From the NCBI GenBank assembly GCA_045578465.1, contig JAZNKJ010000039.1, forward strand, positions 62,001-126,000: 64,000 nt of DNA, in the 5' to 3' direction. The DNA comes from SIG454 sp045578465. GTDB taxonomy: Bacteria; Bacillota; Clostridia; Monoglobales; Monoglobaceae. The position numbers and the translations under genes are program-made. A model generated the notes under the pieces. That model searched no databases, was not told the origin of the DNA, and worked only from the letters and a program-made list of their open reading frames with translations. Of this stretch, positions 1 to 9,721 are shown piece by piece. The first letter of the stretch is position 1, and the number at the start of each line of letters is the position of its first letter.

Positions 1-1
1 T

Positions 2-211
2 CTTGAAGATAATCTCGGAAAGGATGAGGTTGAATCCTTTACAGCGTCAATCTCTACGATTTACAAGGTAGAAAAAGTCAGAGGCAGTGTGGTAACCTCC
101 CTTATAAAGGTTGGGGACATTAAGGACTATATTCATTTTAATGACGAGTCTCACATGGTGTTTGTATTCTTCCAGAGCACAGCACCTAAAATGATAGTGG
201 TATATGAGTGA
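2..211 (+). CDS. C-terminal end of an unidentified protein (5' partial)
   Basis: An open frame enters from the left edge and stops with TGA at 209-211, giving the last 69 residues (LEDNLGKDEVESFTAS... to KMIVVYE). The start lies outside the window. I recognise no family: there is no transmembrane segment, cysteine pair or catalytic motif. The alternating hydrophobic pattern near the end suggests a beta-rich domain. The stop is 11 bases before the start of the next gene, so it is probably co-transcribed with the polysaccharide genes that follow. Confidence 0.6.
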   Translation, partial: LEDNLGKDEVESFTASISTIYKVEKVRGSVVTSLIKVGDIKDYIHFNDESHMVFVFFQSTAPKMIVVYE

Positions 212-222
212 GGTGAAGGAAT

Positions 223-3200
223 ATGAGAAAATTCGGTAAAGTTTTCGGCTTTCTTATGCTGATGATTACTATATTGTGCTGTGCGGCAAGTGTATTTGCC
301 GCAGAAGCACCTGCTCTTGAGGAAATAAGCATAGAATTTCCGGGGGCACCTTCTTATATACAGGACCAAAGTGATGCATACTTTACTGTTGAAATCAGAA
401 TCCTTGGCGGAGCTGACCGCGTATATGATATATGTTATTCAACCGATGGTTTTAGCACAACATATAAGGATTCAATCAGCATTAAAGCCGGACGATATAT
501 TAAAAAGAAAATCAGTCTTGCTGCGCTTCCTAAGGGCGCTTATGATATGAGCGTAAAAGTTATGGATGGCGACAGAGTTGCCGCAGAGAAGACCCTTGGA
601 ATGGGCATTGTAGAGTTTTATGCGCCAAGGGCCCTTGATATCTATTCTAGAATAGGTATAACAGCCGGAATGACTCAGACAGGTGGATATGAAATCCGCG
701 ACCTTGCATCAAATCAGGCTGATTTGCTGAAAAAGTGTGGGCTTTTCAATATCCGATATTCCAGTGCCGGCACATGGGTATCTGTTGAAAAAATACCTGG
801 CGTATATAATTTTGTAGGAACGAATATTTATCGTGATTATTTTGAGAATATGAATAATATCCAGTTTGTTGGTGGTAGCCGTGGTATCGATTTATACAAA
901 GACCCAAACGGAGAAACGGGGCCGAGAACAGTAGAACAGCTTGATGCTCTCTTAAATTTCATCCGGGAAAAATTCGATCGTTATCCGGTTGAAAATTCTC
1001 ACCAAACTATATTTTCTGTTTGGAATGAGCCCAATCTGCAAAACTATTGGCCTCAAATTCCTAGCGCATATGAGTATTCGGTAATGCAGAGGCTGATTGC
1101 TCTTGAATCTAAGGAGCGTTATCCGGATATGCCGGTTATTGCGCTTGATATAGCTAACGGAACAGATGCAATTGAATACATACAAAAGATGTTTAATACA
1201 GATGTTTATCCTTATATTGATGGGTATTCATTTCATCCGTATAGCTTCCCGAGAGATATTGACACAAGCTATGAACCGTTAATCAGCAAGTTCCTTGATC
1301 TTGAAGATGAATATGGCGGCTGGATGGAATGTTATATTACAGAAACCGGATATCCTACACCAAAGAGTACGCAGGGCGTAAGCGAAGAGGTTCAGGCGGA
1401 AAACATAGTTAAGGCGCTTGTGTATAATGATAAACACGAAATTGATGGCACATATTTTTATTCATTTAAAGATAATGGTGCCGATGAGACGGACAGAGAA
1501 TCCAATTTTGGTATTATTGATTATGACTGGAGCCCTAAGGCAGGATATGTGGCAATGGCTCAGGCTACAAAGATGCTGAACGCTGCCCATTATGTTGGCG
1601 AGACAGAATTGGGGGCAAACATTAATGCCTATGTATATTTGCGTGAAGGCAAACCTATGATTATTGCCTGGGCACCAGCTGAACCGGTAGCATTTACTGC
1701 TAATGAAAATTGGTATATAGAAGATGTGAACGGAAATGAAATCAAAGAAAAGTCTTTTGAGTTAGGCAAATCTCCAATCTATATTCATCAGGCAGATGAC
1801 TCTGTTTTCAAAAATACTTTGTCAAAAACCGTAAGCACAAAATTGGCGGCTTTTGTTGAACAATGGGGAACTGTTACGGATGTATCCGACATCAAAACAC
1901 TTTCAGATGCAGAAGCGGTTAATAAAAACATTGCAACTCCTGAGGAGCTTGCAAATAAGCTTTTTGCTTTTGGTGACAAGCTTATTGCAGAGTATGACGG
2001 AACAACATATAGCATTGAACAGCTTGGCACTATGCTTGATAAATTGTTCAAGATAAACCGTTATATTGTTTTGGCAATGGAGGATTCATCCTTTGAGCCA
2101 AAATCACATGCAGCAGTTAAACGCGCAGGTGATTTTATTGAGAAAATAAAGAGAGATGAAGAGGCCACTTTAAGAATTGCAGATAAGATATACGGACAGG
2201 GAAAGAAATATAATTTCCGGGTAGCAGATAGCTTTGACGGGTCAAATGCTATAATAAAGGGATACGATTTGCTATCGGTTAAGCTTTGTGCGTGGGCCGA
2301 AAAGTTTGCGGAAAAAGAAACTGTACACAATTATGCTAAAATTGTTACACATTCATACCCTTCATATGTAAATTCATTCCAGGCAGAGACGGAAACTGTG
2401 AAATATACGGTTATGAATGAAGGCAAAAAGGCTCTTAGCGGTTATGCAGTTATAACTGACGAAAAAGGCCAAGAGGTTTCCGAACATTACGCAATGGAAG
2501 TAGCAAGCGGAAATCGTATGACGCAGGAACTTTCTTTCAGCATCCCCGCTGACAAACCTGCGGGAGACTATACTTACAGAATAAGTTTTATGGGAAATGA
2601 TGAGGAAATTTCGTACCTGATTTTCCCTGTTGCTGTTAAACCGCTATTTGATGTGACTCTTAATTCCACCAACGCAAGTTTTGATGAACTTGAAAGCGTG
2701 GAAATGGTTATTGACTGTCTTTATGATGGTGAAGCTAGCGGAATTTTTGAAATCACTCCTCCAGAAGGATGGAAATTTAAAAACAGCGTTATTGATCTTA
2801 AATTTGACAGTAAGGGTCAAAAGGTCGTTAATCTTGAAATAGAGGAAAAGGCAAAAGCGAAATTCAATGAATATGTTATTGGTATCAAGGTAAAGAAACC
2901 TGATGGCGAAATTTTGGTTGAAAAGAAGTTGCCTATTGACTTTAATCTTATTGTTAAAGCAGACAAAGATGTCGCTCCGGCAGATTATGACGGCAGCCTT
3001 AAAGACTGGGAAAATGCATATCCTGTACATATTGGAACTCCATCAGAGCCTCAAAAGGCAGAATCATGGGAGAAGAGCAATATTGCAACCCGTGCATTTA
3101 TGAAATGGAATTCGTCATATCTTTATATCCTTGTGGACGTGTATGATGATTACCATAGTAATATGTTTGTAGGCTCCGGTAACTGGAACGGAGATAATGT

Positions 3201-3642
3201 TCAGATATCAATTGACTCACTTTGTGATAAGGCGACAGCATATCAGGCAGACGATTATGAAATTGGTTTCTCTTATGCATCAGCCGGAAATGATATCTGG
3301 GAATATTATAACCGTGAAAATGTTCAGAAGGCATTAAGCCCTGATTATATGAAGGTTATACGCGACAACAGATATAACATAACAAGATACTATATCAGAC
3401 TTCCGCTCAGTGAAATTGAACCAACAAAGCTTGAAATTAATTCGAAAGTTGGATTTAACTTCGGTATAAACGATGGAGATATGGTAGAAAGAGAAAGGTT
3501 TATAGAATACACCATGGGTACTTGTACCAAGAAATCACCTTCATTGTATAAGGATTTCTTATTCATCGGCAATGAAGAGGGCGGATATCAGGTTGATACA
3601 GGTACATACAGAGAAGAGATTCAGAATGACTTTACAAACTAA
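223..3642 (+). CDS. Secreted clan GH-A (GH39-like) glycoside hydrolase with C-terminal CBM9/DOMON-like domain
   Basis: This 1139-residue protein has a clear signal peptide (basic MRKFGK, hydrophobic run, cleavage near VFAA-EA at about 27), so it should be exported. Residues ~145-470 look like a (beta/alpha)8 clan GH-A barrel. WNEPN places the predicted acid/base at Glu269, and ITETGYPT places the predicted nucleophile at Glu374. A helical stretch (~550-735) and a beta-rich Ig-like part (~735-905) follow. Residues ~915-1125 (DYDGSLKDW, WNGDNVQISID, YYIRLPLSEI) resemble family 9 carbohydrate-binding or DOMON-type modules. The start follows GAGGTGAAGG. It leads the catabolic cluster and probably makes the first extracellular cut in a plant polysaccharide. 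The substrate is not evident, and family GH39 is a best guess within the clan. Confidence 0.75.
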   Translation: MRKFGKVFGFLMLMITILCCAASVFAAEAPALEEISIEFPGAPSYIQDQSDAYFTVEIRILGGADRVYDICYSTDGFSTTYKDSISIKAGRYIKKKISLAALPKGAYDMSVKVMDGDRVAAEKTLGMGIVEFYAPRALDIYSRIGITAGMTQTGGYEIRDLASNQADLLKKCGLFNIRYSSAGTWVSVEKIPGVYNFVGTNIYRDYFENMNNIQFVGGSRGIDLYKDPNGETGPRTVEQLDALLNFIREKFDRYPVENSHQTIFSVWNEPNLQNYWPQIPSAYEYSVMQRLIALESKERYPDMPVIALDIANGTDAIEYIQKMFNTDVYPYIDGYSFHPYSFPRDIDTSYEPLISKFLDLEDEYGGWMECYITETGYPTPKSTQGVSEEVQAENIVKALVYNDKHEIDGTYFYSFKDNGADETDRESNFGIIDYDWSPKAGYVAMAQATKMLNAAHYVGETELGANINAYVYLREGKPMIIAWAPAEPVAFTANENWYIEDVNGNEIKEKSFELGKSPIYIHQADDSVFKNTLSKTVSTKLAAFVEQWGTVTDVSDIKTLSDAEAVNKNIATPEELANKLFAFGDKLIAEYDGTTYSIEQLGTMLDKLFKINRYIVLAMEDSSFEPKSHAAVKRAGDFIEKIKRDEEATLRIADKIYGQGKKYNFRVADSFDGSNAIIKGYDLLSVKLCAWAEKFAEKETVHNYAKIVTHSYPSYVNSFQAETETVKYTVMNEGKKALSGYAVITDEKGQEVSEHYAMEVASGNRMTQELSFSIPADKPAGDYTYRISFMGNDEEISYLIFPVAVKPLFDVTLNSTNASFDELESVEMVIDCLYDGEASGIFEITPPEGWKFKNSVIDLKFDSKGQKVVNLEIEEKAKAKFNEYVIGIKVKKPDGEILVEKKLPIDFNLIVKADKDVAPADYDGSLKDWENAYPVHIGTPSEPQKAESWEKSNIATRAFMKWNSSYLYILVDVYDDYHSNMFVGSGNWNGDNVQISIDSLCDKATAYQADDYEIGFSYASAGNDIWEYYNRENVQKALSPDYMKVIRDNRYNITRYYIRLPLSEIEPTKLEINSKVGFNFGINDGDMVERERFIEYTMGTCTKKSPSLYKDFLFIGNEEGGYQVDTGTYREEIQNDFTN

Positions 3643-3655
3643 GAGGTGATACACT

Positions 3656-5602
3656 GTGATACAACCAAAATTTTCGTTTACTTACGACGGAGTGCCATTT
3701 TCGGAGCTTTCCAAGAAGATAACCGAGACAGAAGAGAAAATCATATATAGCTTAGAGGACGGATTGATCGCTGAGCTGAGAAAGAAATACTATAAAGAGT
3801 ATGACGCAACGGAATGGGTTATATATTGGAGTTATAGCGGAGAGGGAAAATCCAAAATCCTTTCGCAAATAGATGACTGTGATGTTTTGGTAAGTCTTCC
3901 TGAATATGTTCATAAATTCAAGGGAGACAGACTGACAGATGGGGCGCCGAAAATTATAAAAATGAAAGGATGCGTTCCGGGATTAAAGTATCGATGCGAC
4001 GATTGGGAGTCTTCAACAGAATTTTCATTCCACGAGGATTATATCTGGAATGAAAATCAGAGTCTTGAATATACCAATACAGGCGGAGTGCCCAGTAATG
4101 GAATGATGCCATTCTTTGAGATAAATCAAGGCAATAAAGGCGCAATAGTTGCAATTGGTTGGTCCGGAGGCTGGAAGGCACAATTTACAAAGTATAAAGA
4201 TGGTATTGCAGTAAAAACAGGAATGAAAAGGGCTGAATTTTACCTGAATGCGGGTGAATGTATCAGAACTACTTCGGTTCTCGTTATGGAATACGATAAC
4301 GGCAGTGACGATGCATCAAATAAATTCAGACGCCTTATCAAAGACCATTTCTCCTGCACAACCCGCAGAAACAGAAAGAAGAATTACCTTATAGCTAATG
4401 AATTATGGGGTGGACTTACTTCTGAAGAAATGATTAAGCGTATAGGAGAGTATAAGAAATACGGCATAGTATTCGACCAGGAATGGATTGATGCAGGTTG
4501 GTATGGAAGCTCCAAAAAATGCGATGATGCTTTTGAGGGAGACTGGGCTTCTTTTACAGGTGATTGGTATATGAATCCAAGGGTTCATAAAAACGGTATG
4601 ACCGATGTTAAAGAAGCTTGCGAGGATGCAGGAATGAGGATGATGTTCTGGATAGAGCCAGAGAGAGTTATTGAAGGGACAGAAAGCGTTAAAGCTCATC
4701 CTGAGTATGTAATTCGGGTAAAAGATGAGAAAGCGGGGGGATATTCCCCCCACTGTCTCATGGATCTGGGTAATGATGATGCACGCAAATATGTATTTGA
4801 CACAATCTGTTCATTTGCAGACAAGCTTAATATGGAGTGCCTGAGACAGGACTTCAATTTTGAGCCTGAAATCTACTGGGATGCTAATGAAGAAGAAGGC
4901 CGTCGCGGTATCCGCGAGATAAAACATGTTATGGGTCTTTATAAGTTCTGGGATGACCTTCTTGAGAAGTATCCCGACCTTATGATAGATAACTGTGCAT
5001 CAGGGGGAAGACGAATAGATATTGAGACTCTCAAAAGAGCAATTCCGTTCTTTCGCAGCGATTACCAGTGTGAATTTAATCCGGAGCCGGATGTTACACA
5101 GACCCACGGCACGAATATTTCAAGATATTTGCCGTATACAGGTTGTACAACAAAGGTTAAATCCGACACTTATGCAGCAAGAAGTACCTATGCTTCAAGC
5201 TGGGGCGGAGCGTTTTACAATACTGTTTTCCAGACTATGGACGATGCTGATTTTAAATGGGCAAAGGATATATTGGAAGAGTATAAGTCTGTGAGAAAAT
5301 ATTTCAGCTGTGATTTTTATAATCATGGGGCAACAACTATGGACCAGTCGTCCTGGACAGTATGGCAGTATGATGACGATGGCAAAGAAGGCATAATTAT
5401 GGCATTCAGACGCTGTAAGTCTCCGATGAAAACTACGGTTATTGACATTAAAGGCGTAGATATTGGTGCTGACTATGAGTTCCTTTGCTGTGACAGCTGT
5501 GAAACACGCCGTGTATCAGGGAGAGACCTTTCAAAGCAAGGTTTTGAAATTGAACTTGATAAAAAGTATTCTTCAACTCTGATAAAATACAGGAGGGTAT
5601 AA
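3656..5602 (+). CDS. Alpha-galactosidase, glycoside hydrolase family 36
   Basis: This 648-residue protein hydrolyses terminal alpha-galactosides, as on galactomannan side chains or raffinose oligosaccharides. Family 36 motifs are present: QEWIDAGWYG, MMFWIEPERV, the nucleophile motif LRQDFN with Asp399, DNCASGGRRID, and RSDYQCE with the predicted acid/base Asp469. There is no signal peptide, so it acts in the cytoplasm on imported oligosaccharides. The start is GTG at 3656 behind AAGAGGTGAT, 13 bases after the preceding stop. GH36 also contains alpha-N-acetylgalactosaminidases, so substrate is inferred from motif similarity. Its place between the GH-A enzyme and the GH28-like protein fits a hemicellulose or pectin side-chain programme. 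Confidence 0.88.
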   Translation: MIQPKFSFTYDGVPFSELSKKITETEEKIIYSLEDGLIAELRKKYYKEYDATEWVIYWSYSGEGKSKILSQIDDCDVLVSLPEYVHKFKGDRLTDGAPKIIKMKGCVPGLKYRCDDWESSTEFSFHEDYIWNENQSLEYTNTGGVPSNGMMPFFEINQGNKGAIVAIGWSGGWKAQFTKYKDGIAVKTGMKRAEFYLNAGECIRTTSVLVMEYDNGSDDASNKFRRLIKDHFSCTTRRNRKKNYLIANELWGGLTSEEMIKRIGEYKKYGIVFDQEWIDAGWYGSSKKCDDAFEGDWASFTGDWYMNPRVHKNGMTDVKEACEDAGMRMMFWIEPERVIEGTESVKAHPEYVIRVKDEKAGGYSPHCLMDLGNDDARKYVFDTICSFADKLNMECLRQDFNFEPEIYWDANEEEGRRGIREIKHVMGLYKFWDDLLEKYPDLMIDNCASGGRRIDIETLKRAIPFFRSDYQCEFNPEPDVTQTHGTNISRYLPYTGCTTKVKSDTYAARSTYASSWGGAFYNTVFQTMDDADFKWAKDILEEYKSVRKYFSCDFYNHGATTMDQSSWTVWQYDDDGKEGIIMAFRRCKSPMKTTVIDIKGVDIGADYEFLCCDSCETRRVSGRDLSKQGFEIELDKKYSSTLIKYRRV

Positions 5603-5603
5603 G

Positions 5604-6950
5604 ATGCTGACGGTAAATATCAGAGACTTCGGAGCGGAGAGTGACGGTGGCTTACAGACTGATAAGATTCAAAGCGCCATAGACTACTGTTTTAAAAAAG
5701 GCGGTGGCGTGGTGGTTGTGCCTCATGGAGATTTTCTTATGGGGGGTGTGCGCCTTCGTTCAAATGTCGGTATTCATCTTGAAAAAGGGGCACATCTTAT
5801 AGGAAGCCGAAATCCTGAGGATTATATGAATATTTTGTCGGATACTGTTCAGCCTTTATCGGAAAATGATTTGACAGATGTTTTGTGGTTGCCTGTTGAT
5901 GTGAGGAAGAATTTTCATCATATGAATAAGGCGGGAAGCCGTTGGAACAATGCAATAATCCGCGCAGTCGATGCGGAGAACATTTCGGTAACCGGTGAAA
6001 AGGGCTCGTATATAGACGGCAGTGATTGCTTTGATGAGATTGGAGAAGAAAGATACCGCGGTCCTCATGCAATAAATTTTCACAGATGTAAAAATATTAA
6101 GTTTTCAGGCTATGAAATAAGAAACAGCGCAAACTGGGCCCACGCTTTATTTGATTGCGAAAATATTGAATTTGATAACATAACGGTTATAGCGGGGCAT
6201 GACGGGATTCATATTACCTCCTGCAAAAATATATCGGTTGACAACTCGGAATTTTATACAGGAGACGATTGTATAGCCGGGATTGATAACACGGATGTAA
6301 AGGTTCAAAATTGCGTGATGAATACAGCTTGCAGTGCGTTCAGGTTTGGCGGAACAAGAGTATATATTAGCAATTGCCGAATGTTTGGGCCGGCGAAATA
6401 TCTTTTCAGGGGCAGCCTTTCCGACGAAGAAAAGCGAGAGGGGAAAAGCCCCGACGGAAGTCATCGTTACAATATGCTTAGTGCATATACATATTACGCA
6501 GATTTTTCAAGAGAAATAAAGAATGCTCCGGGCGATATTGTGATTGAAAACTGCAGTATAGAAAATACAGACAGATTTATTCACTATAATTTCTCGGGCA
6601 ACGAACCCTGGCAGAAAAATAAACCGCTTAAAGATATTACATTTAAGAATATCAAAGCGGTTGGGATTAAGAATCCGCTTACCCTTTACGGCGGAGCGGA
6701 AGAGCCTTTATCTTTTAATCTTTATGATTCAAGCGTTTCCTTTAAGGATGCTGATGGCTCATTTATGAACCTTTGTTATTATAAGAAGGTCTATTTGAAA
6801 AATGTGGAAGTTACGGGTATTGAAAAATCGCCGCTTATAAAGAAGTGGAGTAATGAGGGCGAGATAATAACAGAAAATATTGTGTACGATTCAATAAATT
6901 TAGAAAAAGAAGCTATGGCAGAGGGGGATTTTAAATGTACAGCAATTTAA
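5604..6950 (+). CDS. GH28-like right-handed beta-helix protein
   Basis: The 448-residue product has the pectin-lyase-like parallel beta-helix pattern: repeated short strands with stacked Asn, and coils such as CKNISVDNSEFYTGDDC. It resembles glycoside hydrolase family 28 (polygalacturonase and rhamnogalacturonan hydrolase). HDGIHI supplies an Asp (D200) equivalent to that of the NTD motif, and TGDDC supplies Asp221 and Asp222. The usual GHG histidine motif and the RIK motif are not visible; TACSAFRFGG stands where GHG is expected, so activity on polygalacturonate is uncertain. There is no signal peptide. It starts one base after the upstream stop, behind AGGAGGG. Confidence 0.75.
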   Translation: MLTVNIRDFGAESDGGLQTDKIQSAIDYCFKKGGGVVVVPHGDFLMGGVRLRSNVGIHLEKGAHLIGSRNPEDYMNILSDTVQPLSENDLTDVLWLPVDVRKNFHHMNKAGSRWNNAIIRAVDAENISVTGEKGSYIDGSDCFDEIGEERYRGPHAINFHRCKNIKFSGYEIRNSANWAHALFDCENIEFDNITVIAGHDGIHITSCKNISVDNSEFYTGDDCIAGIDNTDVKVQNCVMNTACSAFRFGGTRVYISNCRMFGPAKYLFRGSLSDEEKREGKSPDGSHRYNMLSAYTYYADFSREIKNAPGDIVIENCSIENTDRFIHYNFSGNEPWQKNKPLKDITFKNIKAVGIKNPLTLYGGAEEPLSFNLYDSSVSFKDADGSFMNLCYYKKVYLKNVEVTGIEKSPLIKKWSNEGEIITENIVYDSINLEKEAMAEGDFKCTAI

Positions 6951-7738
6951 CAAATCAGAAAGAAGGCGCAGGAGTGAACAAATACGAAAGACTTGCCGAA
7001 AAGTTTAAAAACAAGGAAAAAATAATCGGAACAACAATGATTATTTTCAAAAGTCCTATAATTCTAGAAGCAATGAATTGCGACGAACTTGATTATGTGC
7101 TTTTTGATGCAGAACACGGCGTATTTGATACACAGAACACCGTTGAACTTTTGCAGGTGTGTCGTCTTATGGGACTTCCGGCATTTGTGAGAGCGCAGGA
7201 CAGCGAATACCATCTCATTGCGAAGGCGATAGATATGGGGGCAGACGGTATTATGATTCCCCGAACAGAAAGTCTTGAACAGTTAAAGGTTGCAGTTGAC
7301 GCGTTACTTTTCCATCCGGAAGGAAGAAAAGGTTGTGGCGGTCATGCACAGTTCAGACCGGGTGAAGCGTTTGGTGATTTTGGAAAGACAAGATTTTTGC
7401 TTCCACAGATTGAATCTCCTAAGGGCATAGAAATGCTTCCGAAAATGCTTGAAGAATACGGTGAGTACATAAGTGCCGTTATGGTAGGACCATATGACCT
7501 TTCTGTAATGGTTGGAACACCGAAAGATATCAAGAGCGATATTATGATTGAGTCAATTCAGAAGATTTTTGACATCAGTAATTCATATGGTAAGTCTTGC
7601 GGAATATTCTGTGATAATGAAGTTCTTGCACAGAAATATCGTGATATGGGCTGTAATGTTCTGTGGACAGCAAGCGATAAGGACTTCTATATGAGAGGTT
7701 ATAACACAGAAATGGATGTATTGAAAAACATAAAGTAG
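6935..7738 (+). CDS. HpcH/HpaI family class II aldolase
   Basis: This is a 267-residue metal-dependent aldolase of the family that splits 2-keto-3-deoxy sugar acids, such as 2-keto-3-deoxy-L-rhamnonate, to pyruvate and an aldehyde. Family landmarks include VLFDAEHGVFD, IPRTES and MVGPYDLSVMVG. The frame opens at ATG 6935 behind GAGGGGGA, overlapping the previous gene by 16 bases. An in-frame GTG at 6974, with AGAAGG upstream, would give MNKYERLAEKF and fits the usual family length (~254) better; either start is possible. With the neighbouring dehydrogenase, reductase and lactonase-like protein, it probably performs the C-C cleavage step of a non-phosphorylative sugar-acid pathway. Confidence 0.85.
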   Translation: MYSNLTNQKEGAGVNKYERLAEKFKNKEKIIGTTMIIFKSPIILEAMNCDELDYVLFDAEHGVFDTQNTVELLQVCRLMGLPAFVRAQDSEYHLIAKAIDMGADGIMIPRTESLEQLKVAVDALLFHPEGRKGCGGHAQFRPGEAFGDFGKTRFLLPQIESPKGIEMLPKMLEEYGEYISAVMVGPYDLSVMVGTPKDIKSDIMIESIQKIFDISNSYGKSCGIFCDNEVLAQKYRDMGCNVLWTASDKDFYMRGYNTEMDVLKNIK

Positions 7739-7747
7739 GTGAATAGA

Positions 7748-8713
7748 ATGAAAATAGTAGTACTTGACTATCCAAGAGAAAATCCGGGTGAAATAAACTG
7801 GAGTGAATTTGATAAATACGGGGAGGTTACAAGATATTCAAGAACTCTCCCGGAACAGGTTGTTGAGCGTATTGATGATGCAGATGTTGTGTTCCTTAAT
7901 AAAACTGTTGTAACAAAAGAAGATTTGGAGAAATGCCCAAATGTAAAATTTGTTTCAGTAATAGCAACAGGCTATAACACAGTAGATGTAAACGGCGCGA
8001 AAGAACTTGGTATCCCTGTTGCGAATGTACCATCTTACGGAACAGAGGCAATAGGTCAGCACGCAGTTGCACTGCTTTTAGAGCTTACAAACCATGTAGG
8101 TTATCATGACGGAGAGGTAAGAAAAGGCAGAAGAAATGATGCAAATGACTGGTGCTTCTGGGATTATTCCTGCATAGAACTTGAAAACAAAACAATAGGT
8201 ATAATCGGTCTTGGCCGAATTGGTCAGATAATGATGCGCGCGGCACTTGCCTTTGGAATGAAGGTTTTAGCTTTTGATTCATATAAGAATGAAGCGCTGG
8301 AAAATGAAAATTGCAAATATGTAGATCTTGACACTCTTCTTGCAAATTCCGATGTGATATCTTTGCACTGTCCGTTGTTCCCTGAAACAGAGAACTTGAT
8401 AAACAAAGATACTATTGCGAAAATGAAGGATGGAGTTATAATCGTAAATAACAGCCGTGGAGCATTGATTGTGGAAGAGGATTTAGCAGATGCGCTTAAT
8501 AGCGGAAAGGTATATGCGGCAGGTCTTGACGCAGTTCGTAACGAGCCTATTGCTATGGATAATCCATTGCTTTCAGCAAAGAATTGCTATATAACGCCTC
8601 ATATAAGCTGGGCTGCTGTTGAGTGCAGACAAAGACTTATTGATTACTCACTTGACAATCTAAAAGCATATCTTGACGGTAATCCTACAAATATAGTAAA
8701 CGGAGTGAAATAA
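7748..8713 (+). CDS. D-2-hydroxyacid dehydrogenase (hydroxypyruvate/glyoxylate reductase-like)
   Basis: This 321-residue enzyme should reduce a 2-oxoacid to the D-hydroxyacid with NAD(P)H, or the reverse. The Rossmann motif GIIGLGRIG lies at about residues 151-159. The catalytic Arg is in NNSRGAL, the Glu in DAVRNEP and the His in ITPHISW. I chose ATG 7748 because AGGTGA lies five bases before it. An upstream GTG at 7739 lies inside that ribosome binding site. It directly follows the aldolase, whose expected product pyruvate, or a related 2-oxoacid, is a plausible substrate. The exact substrate cannot be read from sequence. Confidence 0.87.
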   Translation: MKIVVLDYPRENPGEINWSEFDKYGEVTRYSRTLPEQVVERIDDADVVFLNKTVVTKEDLEKCPNVKFVSVIATGYNTVDVNGAKELGIPVANVPSYGTEAIGQHAVALLLELTNHVGYHDGEVRKGRRNDANDWCFWDYSCIELENKTIGIIGLGRIGQIMMRAALAFGMKVLAFDSYKNEALENENCKYVDLDTLLANSDVISLHCPLFPETENLINKDTIAKMKDGVIIVNNSRGALIVEEDLADALNSGKVYAAGLDAVRNEPIAMDNPLLSAKNCYITPHISWAAVECRQRLIDYSLDNLKAYLDGNPTNIVNGVK

Positions 8714-8716
8714 AAT

Positions 8717-9721
8717 ATGAAATACTCTAAAATAAACGGTCTTGACAAGAATATATCAAAGCTCGTATTTGGTACTGCAACACCTAAGCTCTTTGCAGCG
8801 GTTGCAAAAGATGCGGGGGAATCAGAAAAGAAGACCGCTTTTGAACTTTTAGATGATACATATGCGGCAGGTGTAAATGCATTTGACTGTGCAGCACACT
8901 ATGGCGAAAAAATAATGGGCGAATGGCTGGAAGCGAGAGGTATAAGGGATAATTGTGTGATAATAACAAAGTGCGCACATCCCAATGAATATCGCCATCG
9001 CGTTACGGACTTTGACATACTTTCAGATGCCCACGATTCACTAAAAAAATTAAAAACTGACTGCATAGATATTTATATGCTTCACCGTGATAATGAAGAA
9101 GTACCGGTTGGCCAGATTATAGATGTAATGAATCGCCTTCAGGATGAGGGGAAGATAAAGATTTTCGGAGCATCAAACTGGACACATCAAAGAATTGAAG
9201 AAGCAAACGAATATGCACAAAAGCACAATCTGTCTGCTTTTTCTGCTTCAAGTCCTAACTTCGGTCTTGCAGAGCAAATTGCAGACCCTTGGCTTTGTGA
9301 TGCACATTTTGGCAACGGCTGTGTTACTATTTCCGGGCCTGAAAATGCAGATGCAAGAGAGTGGTATGCAGAGAAAAATATGCCTGTTTTTGCATATTCG
9401 AGTCTTGCCAGAGGTCTGTTTTCTGGTGCGTTTAAAAGCAGTGAGCCTGAAAAGGCAAAGGAAATAATGGATGAGCCGGGAATTATTGGATATTATTCTG
9501 AAAACAACATAGAACGCCTCAGGAGATGTGAAATTCTTGCAGAGGAGAAAGGAGTTTCCGTTGCACAGGTGGCACTTGCATGGATATACAATCAGAAATT
9601 TGATGTGTATGCACTGTCAAGTCCAGTAACAAAAGAACAGCTCAGCGCCAATATAAAAGCAATGGAAATAGAACTCACTGACAATGAAGTAAATTGGCTT
9701 AATTTAGAAGGAGAAAGATGA
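8717..9721 (+). CDS. Aldo/keto reductase
   Basis: This is a 334-residue NAD(P)H-dependent oxidoreductase of the aldo/keto reductase barrel family. The catalytic tetrad is recognisable: Asp57 and Tyr62 in FDCAAHYG, Lys in ITKCAHP, and His in IYMLHRDN. The typical FGASNW segment and a C-terminal cofactor-binding part follow. Possible roles are oxidising the released sugar or reducing the aldehyde made by the aldolase. The start lies three bases after the preceding stop. Its TGA overlaps the ATG of the next gene (ATGA), which indicates translational coupling. Confidence 0.88.
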   Translation: MKYSKINGLDKNISKLVFGTATPKLFAAVAKDAGESEKKTAFELLDDTYAAGVNAFDCAAHYGEKIMGEWLEARGIRDNCVIITKCAHPNEYRHRVTDFDILSDAHDSLKKLKTDCIDIYMLHRDNEEVPVGQIIDVMNRLQDEGKIKIFGASNWTHQRIEEANEYAQKHNLSAFSASSPNFGLAEQIADPWLCDAHFGNGCVTISGPENADAREWYAEKNMPVFAYSSLARGLFSGAFKSSEPEKAKEIMDEPGIIGYYSENNIERLRRCEILAEEKGVSVAQVALAWIYNQKFDVYALSSPVTKEQLSANIKAMEIELTDNEVNWLNLEGER

